Source of the DNA: Epiperipatus broadwayi
Taxonomy: Eukaryota; Onychophora; Udeonychophora; Euonychophora; Peripatidae
Length of the DNA: 64,000 nucleotides
Reading direction: 5' to 3'
NCBI GenBank assembly: GCA_028023455.1
Contig: JAQFVV010012405.1
Location: 5,045,334-5,109,333 of the forward strand
The notes under the pieces were generated by a model. The model was given only the letters and a program-made list of their open reading frames with translations, was not told the DNA's origin and made no database searches. Below are positions 46,340 through 58,381 of this stretch, piece by piece (the first letter of the stretch is position 1; every line of letters begins with the position of its first letter). A program made the translations under genes and the position numbers.

Positions 46340-47470
46340 ATGCAGGTTTAAGCCTGTATAATGTATTATAAGTAGATTATATAATTGAAAAAATCCAAAA
46401 CTATTTAGTTTGTTTACATTATAAATATTATACATGCCTGCTTATATAATTATAAAAACCAGTCTCACTTTTTTAAAAAAACAAAACTTCATATTTGAAA
46501 GAAAAAATACCTAAACAGCTCGGAGCTGATTTTATGATACCTGACAAATCAATATAAATTTTATAAAATAATAATATTGATAAAATCTTAACAAGTAACG
46601 AGTTACCTGTTATATCAATAAATAATTATTTATTAGCGAATAATTTATTTACATTTTATAGATTGTTTTTATTTTAAACGAAGGTATAAAGTAATTCAAA
46701 ATTTAAATTTTTAATAATGTTGATATATATATCTGTTTAGGCTAGACGAAAGATATTGATTTTTATTTCTGAATGTTTTTTGAAAGCTATATAAAGCATT
46801 AAATTAAGTAATATTATATTGTATTATAATTGATAACAGTTATGTATTATTTTTTCAAAATATTAGTAAATAAATAGTTGTTTGAACTATTTTTAGATGA
46901 AGATCTCTTAAGAATCTGGATGGCTTCAATAATAACAACAAAAAAAAATGATTCAATTGTTTTCTTAGGACAGACAGTTATCATGTGAGAGTATTAAGAT
47001 GATGGATACTCATTATTTTTTATTCATAAATTAATATATTTATTTGACAGAAATTTGTATTTAAATTATTTCTACATAATAAAAATAGCAACTATTTATA
47101 GGTGTAAAATCCCGATGTATTAAGATAATAAAAACAACAGCTAAATATTAGCAAAGTAATGTTTACAGTACCTTGATTCTTAACATTTTTTTTTATTCAC
47201 AAATTTTACAATTTCCTTATTGTTATACTTGTTTTAACCATTTCCCTAAAATTCTCATTGTGTAACTTAGTTGACGAGATAGCCTATAATGCACGACCAT
47301 AAATGATTTCGGATATACTGATATTTGTGCAATAATTTTTATGCTGAATGGTTCTAATCTAACAGTACTGAGATTATACTTTAGTTTTCTCTCCTAGATG
47401 ATAGAATTAGGAGATATAAAAGCTCCAAAGTGCAAGGGTCAATTTGTGCATTAAGGTGGGGATTTTTTTA
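46340..47470. other. AT-rich DNA, nothing recognised
   Basis: No coding motif or repeat family was identified. Confidence 0.4.
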
Positions 47471-47479
47471 CATTATGTT

Positions 47480-47880
47480 ATATATAGGGTATATGAGCAC
47501 TGACTTTTACACGACCCACCACTCTCCACACTATCTCATAACACTGATACACTTGAACCCGTATATGTTGAAAAGATAAATAATCACCAATATACATATT
47601 TTATGCTAAACCAGCAATCATCAGTTGGCCCAGATTATCATCTCTACACTATATGCTATAACTGCTCAGATATATATTAAGATAGCCAAACCTCATACTT
47701 TAATGGACAGGCTTCAATCTACTTTACACCCCAGCTCTTCAACCATCCATCCAATTGAAAATCTGATGATGAAATGCTCAAAGGCCACACTGAGGCTGAG
47801 ATTCTTGTCACACCCATGTTGACCTAAGGCCAATCTGACCCCTCATATACAGGACATAATCTATTTAATATACAAGGGAT
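47480..47880 (-). mobile_element. Repeat S1, first of two direct copies
   Basis: Begins GAGCACTGACTTTTACACGA and contains CCACACTATCTCATAACACT, TTTTATGCTAAACCAGCAAT, ACTTTAATGGACAGGCTTCA and AACCATCCATCCAATTGAAA, ending with GACCCCTCATATACAGG. Confidence 0.8.
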
Positions 47881-47934
47881 GAGCAGACATCTCTACTATG
47901 TAATAACTGAAACACACAGGCTTATATATGTAAT

Positions 47935-48250
47935 ATAAAGGATATAAAGGGTATATGAGCACAGACTTTCACACAACCCACCCCTCTTCACACTATCTCA
48001 TAACACTGATACACTTGAACACGTATATGTTGAAAAGATAAATAATAGTCAATATATGTATTTCATGCTAAACCCACAATCATTAGTTGGTCCAGATTAC
48101 CATCTCTACACATATATGCTATAAGTGCTCACATATATATTAAGATAGCCAAACCTCATACTTTAATGGACAGGCTTCAATCTACTCCACACCCTAACTC
48201 TTCAACTATCCATCCAATTGAAAATCTGATGATGAAATGCTCAAAGGCAA
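47935..48250 (-). mobile_element. Repeat S1, second of two direct copies
   Basis: Same landmarks as the copy 455 bp upstream (GAGCACAGACTTTCACACAA, CACACTATCTCATAACACTG, ACTTTAATGGACAGGCTTCA). Shared substitutions (for example CATCCAATTGAAAATCTGAT in both) suggest that they arose by local duplication of one insertion. Copy 2 breaks off after CTCAAAGGCAACCTT. Confidence 0.8.
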
Positions 48251-48580
48251 CCTTATGTTAGTAAAACATGAAGATAGTACTTTTTCTATTTTAAATGCTA
48301 ATTGTTTTGTTTCAAAATTATTTTCATTATTTTGAATTATATTTCTTGTAATAAATATAAATTTATTTTACTTTTATAATATTATGTTTTTGAATGGTTT
48401 TAAACATACATGGTGAGAACCAAAATATATTTGTATGTTGTTCTGGTTAATCATAGAAAGGTGAATCTTTTTTACATTTCTTTAGATAATTATTTTAAAT
48501 ATATTTTTTTATTATTTTAGCTATGTCTAAAAATACTTTAATAATAATTATGTTACAATACTAGAGATAATTGTTTTATA

Positions 48581-49030
48581 TATTAAATGCTTTTTTTGGC
48601 CATACACTAAAAAGAAAAATGTTTCTTCAATAAGAAATCATGGGGGGGGGAGTCCAGAAATTAATTAAGTCTATCCCTTGTTATAAAAATAGGGATTGAC
48701 TTAATTAATTTCTAGACCCCCTCTAAAAATTCAATTGTTCCTTGAAGAAACAATTTTTTAGTGTATGTTCAATAAAAGCATTTAATATTATCTCTGTTAT
48801 TTTTAAGTTTTTAATATTAGCAGAGTAAATAAAAATGTAAAATTATATCATATTTTAAATTGATTGGACACTTATAGTTGATACATATATATCATTAGAT
48901 ATTTCTGATATAAATTAAAATGTATATTCCTTATGTATAAGTTAAAATGTATATCCCTTATGTAAATATCACATTTAGCATGTGTGCATAATGTGTATAT
49001 AAATGATTAAAAATATTTAAAAATGTTCAC
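48581..49030 (+). mobile_element. Palindromic MITE-like element PM, copy 2
   Basis: A 207-bp palindrome (48581-48787) with ends TATTAAATGCTTTT and AAAAGCATTTAATA, arm blocks CATACACTAAAAAG / TTTTTTAGTGTATG and CCAGAAATTAATTAAGTC / GACTTAATTAATTTCTAG. A G8 run (48643-48650) faces a CCCCC block. The flank 48788-49030 is shared, inverted, with copy 1 at 41830-42035. Confidence 0.75.
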
Positions 49031-49084
49031 CAAAACTATATTATAAATGAGCTTCCCTATAATGTTATTTTAAATAAATTTCAC

Positions 49085-49180
49085 ACATATAATTTATATA
49101 TATATATATCACTAGATATTTCTGCAATACATTAATATGTATACTCTTTATGCATATATCATATTTAGTATGTGTACATA
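49085..49180 (+). repeat. Extra partial subrepeat of element PM flank
   Basis: TATATATCACTAGATATTTC, ATTAATATGTATACTCTTTA and ATATCATATTTAGTATGTGT repeat the flank at 48885-48990 about 200 bp downstream. Confidence 0.6.
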
Positions 49181-49189
49181 ATATTAAAT

Positions 49190-50065
49190 TGAAAGAAAAG
49201 AACATCTTTATACCACCTTTTAGCAAGTGAACAAATAACCAGATTTTTCAACTTCCCTAAAACCATTTAAAAATAGTTTTATTTTGCCACAGTTTATTCA
49301 AGCAAAAGACCACGGATATAAATAACTAAATTGTGCAATATGAGTATTAATATTTTCAGTAATATGTCTAAAAGTAGTTAATAAGTGGAGAAAAAATAAA
49401 TTTAAGCATTAATTTTGTTCAATTAATCTAAATTCAATTTAATAGGTAATTTATTAAATGTTGTTAGCAAAAAATAACTGAATGTTTTTTTACTTATAAG
49501 TTTATAAGAAGCTCTAGCATAAGAAATTACAGGGTAGAGCTGTGATATCTGAATTGTAAACTTCACGATCATTCAAACATTGTCCCAAACCATGAAGAAT
49601 TTATTTATTAATAAATTTTGCTTAAAAAGATCCATAAAAAAAATGTAAATTCATTAATTAAATTGATATTATAAAGAAATTTTACATTAATATGTCATAG
49701 TAATTCATTAATAAAGGTTATATTTATCCATACATTTATGTGAAAGTAACTTGATATCAAAGAGTTTATTACTACTGTTTGTCTTGATATTTTGAAAATA
49801 AATGTGTAGAATTGCAAAGTTTTTGCTTTATATATATATATATATATTTATGTGTGATAAAAAAAAGCATACTTTGAGCATATGGATTTGTGACATCGTG
49901 ATAACTGGTATGAAAGAATAATAGAAGTATTGACTATATTTTTTCAGTTCTCATTCCATTAAAAAGTACACCTTTACTGTAGAATAACAAACTTTTTGAT
50001 TATATATGTTGTGCATAGCTGATAATCAATATGTATTAGATATTTTCAAAGAATGTGAATAAACA
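49190..50065. other. AT-rich DNA, nothing recognised
   Basis: No motif-bearing frame or repeat was seen apart from a TA run at 49830-49850. Confidence 0.4.
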
Positions 50066-50069
50066 GTTT

Positions 50070-50195
50070 GTGCTATTTAGCACAGTGGAGTCATAGACTC
50101 TGGAAAGTGGGATCTTAGGATTGATTCCAGTGCTGGTATATATAGTGCTCATACTTCTTATGAACTCTTGAACAATAAAGTCATTCAAACATTTA
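50070..50195 (+). mobile_element. tRNA-derived SINE S3, best copy
   Basis: Perfect A box TAGCACAGTGG (50078-50088), then GATTGATTCC B-box region GGATTGATTCC (50118-50128), 29 bp between boxes, then CTCATACTTCTTATGAACTC and TTGAACAATAAAGTCATTCA as tail. Matches 26780-26905 (minus) throughout and 11735-11865 at the 3' half. Confidence 0.8.
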
Positions 50196-50344
50196 AACAA
50201 ATCTAACACATTTTGGTCTAATTGTTTAACAATTCAATTTTTTTATAATGAGTATGCTATGGAAATTGTAACCATATATATTTTTATGATACTATGATGA
50301 CTGGTTAATGCTTTCATATTTATGAATTATGGAATTAATGATAG

Positions 50345-51010
50345 TTTATTATGTTTAATAAAAACATTTGAAAAAAAAAAGAATAATCCCCAAGATGCAT
50401 TTCTGTCTGAACCAATTCTCAACAGTTGTCCCAAGTGACAATCTCATATTTCTGCATTATTTTTTATCAATATCAAATTATTATAATTTATTTTATGGCG
50501 GCCAATTTTTTTGCATTAACATCTATGACAATATCCTCTTTAGAAAAATATTTTAATAATTATTACCAATCATTTATTAGGCCAGAGATTATCGTATCAT
50601 TTTTTATTAGATATACACCTTAAACTTTAATAAAAGAGCAGTATAATAATTATTACTAAACCCAACCACATGGAATAATTAATTGCTATTCTTATTTTTT
50701 CTATTTGTAATAACATAAATATGCTTATAACTTGTATTCTACCATATATACTCAATAAATGAATCAAGAACATCTGAGAAGTGTAAATGACCCCCAAAAT
50801 ACATTTCTGGCTTCATTTGTGCCAAAATACCCCTCACACATCATTAACTTTTCTCAGTATTTACTATTATCAAATTATTACAATTTAATCTATAACTGTC
50901 AAATTTTTTCATTTCATATTATGGCAACACCTTCTTTACATAAATTCTTTTTTACCTGTGTTATCAGTATTGTTAAAAAATATATACTTCATGGCAATAT
51001 CATGTTGCTT
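50345..51010. repeat. Degraded copies of a dispersed repeat (two blocks)
   Basis: Block 50385-50640 (CCCCAAGATGCATTTCTG, CAATATCCTCTTTAGAAAAA, AATCATTTATTAGGCCAGAG) and block 50785-50950 (GACCCCCAAAATACATTTCT, ATCAAATTATTACAATTTA, GGCAACACCTTCTTTACA) correspond to each other and to 3650-3740. Open frames across them are not genes. Confidence 0.55.
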
Positions 51011-51139
51011 TAAACAATAATGTTCTCCCCCAAAAAATAGGTGCAACATAAAGCAAAAATCTATATTTTATTACAATTTAGCTTGAATGTTTTAGTAGTG
51101 GGTAGGTAAATGATATATATATATGTTCTCATTGCATAT

Positions 51140-51245
51140 CACTAGCTGAAAATTCAAATATGAAATGTCAAATCACCCCCCCCCCATTCACAAAATAATG
51201 TGAATGTTGAAAGGGGGATTTGACATTTTATATATTGAAATGATT
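51140..51245. repeat. Short inverted repeat with C-run / G-run arms
   Basis: TCAAATATGAAATGTCAAAT followed by C10 (51176-51186) pairs with GGGGGATTTGACATTTTATA near 51212-51232, around a loop with its own small stem (ATTCACA / TGTGAAT). Possibly a small MITE. Confidence 0.6.
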
Positions 51246-51249
51246 ATGT

Positions 51250-52995
51250 CTCATGGCATCCAACAACATAAATGTGTGCATATATATATATATAAAATAA
51301 ACCCAGACAAAAAATTTTGTAGATATTTTCTATATTACACTGAAATAACAGTTAAGGATTAAATAATTTTGAATTAAAAAGTATTATAGGTCTAATTTTA
51401 TCAATTCTGACTTTGAAATTAAAACAAGCATGGTTTTATATTACAATAGATATACTGATAATTATAAAATTCAAATATCTATTTTGATTAAAGCAATTTT
51501 TTAAAATTAATGCTTGTATAATATATTTTGATAAAAATTCTACAAAGTTATTAAAGGATTAGTGTAAATTGAAAAAAAGCATTAACTTTTTTCAATGAAG
51601 ATAAAGAAAACTTGCTTTTAATTACTGTGCTTTTTTCCACCCTGACTATAAAAAAGTTGAAAAAAAAATTAGGGGAAGTTTTTACAAATTTTAGAAACTA
51701 TGAAAATATAACTGAAGGCATGACAGTGCAAGTCAGACACCTCTAGTTGACAATGATAGTTTGGATTTATAGGGAAGTAATGAGCCTGTTCTGTTCTGTG
51801 TTCTTCATAGCCCATATTGGTATAATGGTATGCATGAAGTGTATTAAATTCTAGGTGAAATTAGGATTGAATGTCATGTTACTTTGATTATACCTTCCCC
51901 AAAGATGACAATAAGTCAGTCTAGTGTTTTAAAAGATACCAACCAACTTACCGAAAGAATCCATCAACTTGCTGAAAAATTAGTTTATATATATACTATT
52001 TTATCTATATGCAGAGAAGCACAGGTAAAAGTACTACACCATATATACATAAAGTACAGCTGGCAAGTTATTTTAAATAATTTCTTGAAAATGACACTTG
52101 TAATTTTTAGCTTACAATTTTTTTAAGTAAATAACTTTATTCATCTAAAAGCAAGGTGTTTGCAGTATATTTTAAAAATAAAAAAGTAAACTCCAAAAAA
52201 TCTTTCTAGATTATAGAACAAAAGAATTTGGCTGGAACATTTTTAAAGATATTTACAATTAATTTGGAGTAACTTGTTAAAAAAAGAAAACTTTTAGAAG
52301 GACTGTCAAAGAAGTATTTTTTTTTAAAGTAAAAAAAAAACTTTTTTATTATTATTAGAAACAATGAATTAATAACTTTGATTCATACCATTTGTTTCAT
52401 ATATATATACACCCACATGTGAATTTTATATCTATTTTCAACATGGAATTGTGGAAAATGTAATATTCTTGATGGGTTTATTATTTTGACAAATTAAATA
52501 TTGAAGTAGTCGGATCTGAGTTCAATCCTAGCTTCATGACATTTAACCATAAGCCCACTTCAAACCCTAGTACTAACCTTAAATTTCCGATGCAATGGGG
52601 CTTTATACATTCAGTCCATGCTAATTTCCATAAAGAAAAACTTATTTTATAAATGTGTATTAAAATTAATTCGTTTGAGTTTAAACTAATCAATGCTATT
52701 AATAAATTCATGATAAAATTATTCATGAATTTATATATATTACAAATGTGTGGATTGTGCATATATATTTATAAATATTTAAATATATATAATTGTTCGA
52801 AAGTTTCATTGCGTCGGGAATGTTTTGATTTTACTTTAAATAATTTGTTAAAATTTTTAGTGATTAAAAGCTACATTCTTTCAATAAGCTTTCAGATTTT
52901 CCCTTTCAAAAACAATGATTAAAGTTTTATTAATTAGAAAAAAGATAAGTATTTAAAATGTAAGGATTTCCTAATTAAAATCATTTTTCTGATTT
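51250..52995. other. AT-rich DNA, no gene recognised
   Basis: A B-box-like GAGTTCAATCC at 52519-52529 may mark a further degraded SINE; no A box was found. The frames at 51884 and 52653 (plus) and 52481-52762 (minus) have no motif. Confidence 0.35.
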
Positions 52996-52998
52996 TAA

Positions 52999-53028
52999 GA
53001 ATTCATTTTCTAATTAGAAAATGAATTC
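52999..53028. repeat. Perfect 30-bp palindrome
   Basis: Reads the same on both strands with no spacer; starts GAATTCATTTTCTAA. No larger element was recognised around it. Confidence 0.9.
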
Positions 53029-53029
53029 A

Positions 53030-53985
53030 AGTTAATGAGTTTGAAAGCCTTATCAAAGGAATGTATCTAAAAACAACTAGTAAATTTTGTAACATTGATA
53101 ATGAAAGAAGCGCTACCCTGAAGGCATCAGATACAGTATAAATAGTTCTGAAAAGTTTGGAGAGAAAAGGAGAAGCCATCTTTGTTGCAGAAAGTGCCAA
53201 AATTCTGTACATTTCAAAATCATAAATTTAAATAGTGCTTCGATCATGGTGAAAGGCTAAAATGTCAGGAATCTGGCTACAGTTCCTGAAGTCCCCTGAA
53301 AATCTTCAATGAAGCTGCTAAATCCTTTCCAGACCAATCATGCTGCCAAAGTCAAATAAAATGCTGTTCAAGTAGTCAACTAAATGCATGCCTATGTTTT
53401 ACCAACCTGGACATGTAAACTAAGGGAACCAGCCGTGGAAGAAATGGGTAATCTATTTCCATAATGAACCTTAAACTTTCTGGCCAGTTTCCGAACTTTA
53501 TTTTACACTCCCTTTAACCCTTAAACCGCTAATTATATTATTGGTTGTATGAGGTAAAAATCAAATCTTTTAATTGGCCAACTCACAAACTGAAGACAAA
53601 GCCTATTGTTAAAACATATTCGCCTATAATATTAAATTCAACTCAGATACGTTTATAAAAGTATATTACTAATTTTTCAGGTTATGAAGAGAACGAAAGT
53701 TCTTTCAAAAATAAATTGCTATTTATTTATTCTAAAATATTCAATTTCGGCAACATAAAAGCTATAATATAAACAAAAAGGTCGACTTTTACGTTATAGA
53801 AAAGTAAATATTTCTTTTTACTAAATCTTAAATATTTTTACTAAAATCTTCAATATTTTTCGAAAATAATTTTGTTTTTTTAGTATTCTCTCTGAAAATA
53901 ATTTGTAATTTCTCAAAATATTCTTTTATAATAATTTAAATCATATTCAAAATGAAAATCTCAGCGTTTTTCTTTATTTTCTTTG
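53030..53985. other. AT-rich DNA, no gene recognised
   Basis: About 53090-53480 is less AT-rich. It includes TACCCTGAAGGCATCAGATA at 53115, sharing TACCCTGAAGGCAT with the arms of the 63.5-kb MITE, so a decayed relative may lie here. The minus frame at 53027-53212 has no motif. Confidence 0.4.
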
Positions 53986-53989
53986 ATCA

Positions 53990-54260
53990 GGCGGTTTCTT
54001 TGTTCTTTCCAGCCAATCAGAATGTCTTTTTCGGCTGAGAGCCTGCTAAGAAACAATCACAAGTAATGTTCTTTCTTTGTTTAGGTTTAAATGCGTTTTT
54101 TTTTATTTTTTACTTGTAAAATAATTTGGAAGAGGACACCATCTTACAGAACTTTTAAAAACCTATTCAATACCTGTCTAGCGAATATTTTAGCATAAGA
54201 ACTGGCAGAGTTAGAGTGACGTCAGATGTCAACGAGGAGCTTCGTAAGAGGCGGGAAAAA
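53990..54260 (+). promoter_or_regulatory. Possible host promoter / first exon (speculative)
   Basis: In one AT-rich window this stretch clusters a CCAAT box (CCAATCAG, 54013-54020), a perfect cAMP-response element TGACGTCA (54217-54224), an E2F-like GGCGGGAA (54250-54257) and a strong-looking 5' splice site (CTTC followed by GTAAGA, 54244). CpG dinucleotides are commoner than around it. Each motif is short and could occur by chance; the direction (plus) rests only on the donor. Confidence 0.25.
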
Positions 54261-54971
54261 GGTTAAAAACTCTTTTTATTCTTTAATGTAATAATCTCTG
54301 GTTAACACCTTTTATTTATGCTATTTTAAATTAGTAATTCTCTCAATCTTTAGTCTTTAAATTTAACTTTCCTTTATTACTATGGCAGTTCATTTACTAT
54401 ACTATATATATATAGTGTGATTTATTGTCATTTATTTTTAATTATATGCCAATAATCTTTCGACTCGATAAACTCCTTTGTTCTATTTGCCTTACGCAGA
54501 AAATATAATATTAAATCTGATAATAATTCTTGTCCATTAGAACTAGATTTATACAGTTCTATTAATCATCGAGCTGAAAGAAATTATTAAATGTTTGTTA
54601 CTTTTATAATTGGCTAATAATAAATTATTAGCTTCATTTCTAATCTATGCCCCAGCTATTTTCTCATGTTTACCAATATGTATTTATTCATATATATAAT
54701 GTTAAAATATTTTTGCAAAAGGGCCGATAAAGGAATCAAATATATTCTAATTCAAATTTCAGTTACTTGCTATTTAGATTCAGGAAGGGCACGATATTTG
54801 GGGCATGATTAATATAATTTTATCATGCGTTAAAATAGTTTTAGTTAAAAGCTCATTTGACTTTAATTAATTTGATCAAGTCATCACGTAGAGCATTCTA
54901 TAATTGGGTTTTATTTTCAAACGGTGACTATCAAGTCATCATCTTCAACGTTGCTGGTGTAGGGCTATCGT

Positions 54972-55225
54972 TTGTTTCACAGGCTTGTCGGTGATGATAT
55001 TTCTGATATTTTAATTATAGAGGAAGAAAGCACTTCCTACCCCACTCATGTTATATTTGGAACACCAAAGGCTCGTAGTTATGACTTGGCCTGGCTTTCC
55101 CATGTTCCCATCTACTTAAAGAGCATAAGACTTGTCAAATACAAGCTGCCATACTACTTTTAAATCACCTCTTCTTAAAGGGCAGTAAGACTTGTGAAAT
55201 GCAAGCTGCCATAGGACTTAGATCA
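54972..55225 (+). other. Possible exon or unrecognised repeat
   Basis: A fair 3' splice site (TTTGTTTCACAG, ending 54982) precedes an open frame to 55163 (about 60 codons, including GDDISDILIIEEESTSYPTH). Arguing against a host exon, the end of the frame is repeated right after it: AAGACTTGTCAAATACAAGC near 55129 and AAGACTTGTGAAATGCAAGC near 55187, each followed by TGCCATA. I do not recognise a domain. Confidence 0.25.
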
Positions 55226-55229
55226 TCAA

Positions 55230-57695
55230 CCAGCTATTGTCTTTCAATTTCATTTTATATCTCATAATTCGTCAGCACCATTGCCTTTCTGTTCCAGTAG
55301 CCCGTTCTGATGCTCATAATTCGTGATTTCAATTAAAGTCAAACAAATTCTCAGTTATCTCAAATTAAATAAGTTTTCTAATAAAGGTTAAAGTTATGCC
55401 CTAAATGCATATCATGCTCTTCATGAATGAATTTGCGAATGTGAAAATAAATCTCACATTCTGTCATAATAAAAATAGAGTAATAATTTCCTTTACAACT
55501 GAATACCTTTATCTGCCTTTATTTTCTTGTTGGGGGCATAGACAGATAGACTTTCAAATATTGCATCATAATCATTGGCATATAATAAGGACCGCCACTC
55601 TTATTATAATTATAAACTTTGTTTAAGGACTAGAATTAATTAATATAATCATTATTTAAAACTCAAACAAAACAAACTATTATTATTAAATATTTTCTAA
55701 ACACACTTGGTTTCTTAGTTTTTAACTCTCTTATTCAATAATTATTTAATGTTAAGGCTCGCTGTCTATGTTGGCAACCCGAACATATACATATGATTCG
55801 ATTTGAAATTATCTTAGTTAATTTATTATCCAATATTAGTGTCAGTTCAGGGATCTCTAATCCTCACCAACCATTGAGCTAGTTTCTTGGTGCATAGCAC
55901 TGTGCCGTCGATTTAGATTTCTACTAATCTGAGCTAGTGAGTTGGGTTTGAATTCAGTTTAAACTGCCTGAGTTTGGATTCAACTTGCAGTTTAGGTGGT
56001 GGATGTTTTTCGACCGGTACAACATGATATAAACATCAGTGTGCAAACACATTTCCATGAGCACCCACATATATATGTGAAGTCATTATTTATGTATCAT
56101 TAAAATGTAATAGCTTTTTTTTTTAAATTATCATGACAATTCAAATACGTTCATTTTATATTATTCAGGCACATCTATGTCCTGATATATCTGTTTTATG
56201 TAAACCTATTGGGGCGTATATGCAAATTACAATATATTAGTGGATTTTTTTTTGGTATTAATCAAAATCAAAAAACTGAATTTATATCTATAGCCATATT
56301 CTACAAACCTTGATTTAATTTTATTGTTATTAATAAATTTACATTTCATTGTTTAATTCTTGTGAATTTATTTAATCCTAAAATATTATAAATTATTATA
56401 TGTTGTATTATATCTTTTGATCACAGTAACAATTACGGTTTTTATTCTCTGATTTGGATTCATGCATAATGGTTTGTTATATAAAAAAGGTTTGTGTTTA
56501 GTGGACATATAGATGATGCTGGGTGGTGCAAAGGGGATATCCTTTAAACTCCATCCACTACATTTTATTTATTTATTTAGAAATTAAGTTTATAACTGGC
56601 CTGTACATTATTGGTACTAAGTGGCCCAATGGCATTGATGATGATCAGCATGTTTTAGTATTCCAGCATTGTTTTGTTATATATTCTGATGGATTAGTAC
56701 TTAAATTTGTGCATCCAAATTATTCTTTACCAAAGATGATAAGGGCTACATAGTTAGCATGGTCTATAGTAGACCCATTTCAAATCCAATTGCAAGGATT
56801 GTTGATCATTCAATAATGATGAATGATTATTGTCTTTATGTAATGCTGGTGAAATGTTCTGTGATCTTTGATCTCTCATGGTCATCCTTCATAGTTATTT
56901 ATCATATTGTTTAATATTTAAATTTTGCATTAATTGGGGCTGATGATGATGAATGCTATCACCCCAAGTTTCTCCATATCATTACTATATGAAAACAATA
57001 ATTTAAAAAATGTAGTATATAGAATAATAAAATTAAACTAATACAAATATCATATTTTATATATATAAAATCTTTGTTTAACAAATATTCTATAGATAAA
57101 GTACAGAAACTTAGATGTGCATTCAGATCAATTCATTAAAAATACTTTCACAATTTTGTCATAAAATTTATTTTCAATGCATGGTCATTTAAATTAAGAT
57201 TTTTTTTTTAGTATAACTTGACTTCAAATTTTTATTTAAAATATGTCTTACTTACAACTATAATGTGATTTAATTACAAACTATTTAAAAAAATCTGTTT
57301 GCATTTCAATCTCATACCTATTGTTTTAAGATAGGTAATATGGTATTCCCCAAGCTATCCCACAAGTACAGAAGGTTGCATCATATTGCAATTATGTTTT
57401 ATATTTACCAAGGCTGTAACCTCAAGAATATGCGTGTAAAATGCGATATTAGGGACCTCTACAGGTCTTAACCACAAGCTTGACATTTATCTGAACAATT
57501 CAGATTAGTTCTGGGACTCTAACTAGTAGGATACTGACCATTATTAGATAAATATCTACTTTTCTTTACAGATTTTCTATCTCAATAAAAAAAAAATCAG
57601 GGCCTATTTTGTAATTAAAAAAATTCAAAATTAATCTAATACAGCCTCAAGCCTCAAATTGGGAGTACAACTTATAGATGCATTAATTATTCTAT
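55230..57695. other. AT-rich DNA with no recognised genes
   Basis: About 55860-56000 has several tRNA-like words (GGGTTTGAATTCAG, GAGTTTGGATTCAAC) that may be a decayed SINE, without an A box. Frames at 55405 and 56523 (plus) show no motif. Confidence 0.35.
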
Positions 57696-57700
57696 CATAA

Positions 57701-57806
57701 GTTTTTTTTTTTCTCATGTGTCATAGCATCAGCCGGAAAGCGAACTCGCTAACCCGGGACAACTGCTTGCAAAGCTGCTGTCGCTGACCTCAACCACCAA
57801 TGCTTA
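57701..57806 (-). mobile_element. tRNA-derived SINE, copy 2 of the 7.2-kb family
   Basis: On the minus strand: AGCATTGGTGGTTGAGGTCA (A-box region, two bases shorter than copy 1), TTTGCAAGCAGTTGTC, GAGTTCGCTTTCCGG (B box region), GATGCTATGACACATGAG and an A run (the T run at 57702-57713). Start and tail match 7184-7292. Confidence 0.75.
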
Positions 57807-57809
57807 ACT

Positions 57810-58380
57810 ATTCTGTTATAAGTTAGCTGAAAATAGATATACATTCCAAATTAAAAAAAATATGAAAAAACTCCCATTAAAAATATATGTAACATTATTT
57901 AAATTACACCACGCATATTTAAACAAAGTTTTTTTTAAAAGAACGATTAAATATCAAATAAAAACAATAAATGTCAAATTTGTTATAAAAAAATAACATT
58001 CTAGAAACATTAATTTAGGCTTGACTTTTTCTTCAATATTCTCATATATTATAAAATCTTTTATTTTTTTGATTTTTTTTTTTTAATTGTATTTTTTTTT
58101 AATTACAAAAACTATTTTTCTATTTCTACAAATTTGGTTAAAAACAATAAATTTAATAAATGAAATTAATTTTAAACAATATCAACTTTGCAAATAAAGA
58201 CTCATAAATCGAGTTAAATAATAATAATATTTTTAGTGAAACTTCATTAATTTTATAATAAAAAGTTAAACAATTAAACATACATATAATTTTTTGTTTC
58301 TATAATATAAACAAGTTTGTTGTGAAAGTGCAGAAGGTATTTTTATTTCTTGCTTAGACTGAAATACCTTTAATATCTAT
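57810..58380. other. AT-rich DNA, nothing recognised
   Basis: Very AT-rich with long T and A runs and no motif. Confidence 0.5.
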
Positions 58381-58381
58381 T

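Noticed and set aside
47625-47822. 65-aa plus-strand frame
   Set aside because: Within S1; the neighbouring copy 455 bp away breaks it.
54972-55163. Calling this frame a protein-coding exon outright
   Set aside because: No domain recognised and its end is locally duplicated; kept only as a low-confidence entry.
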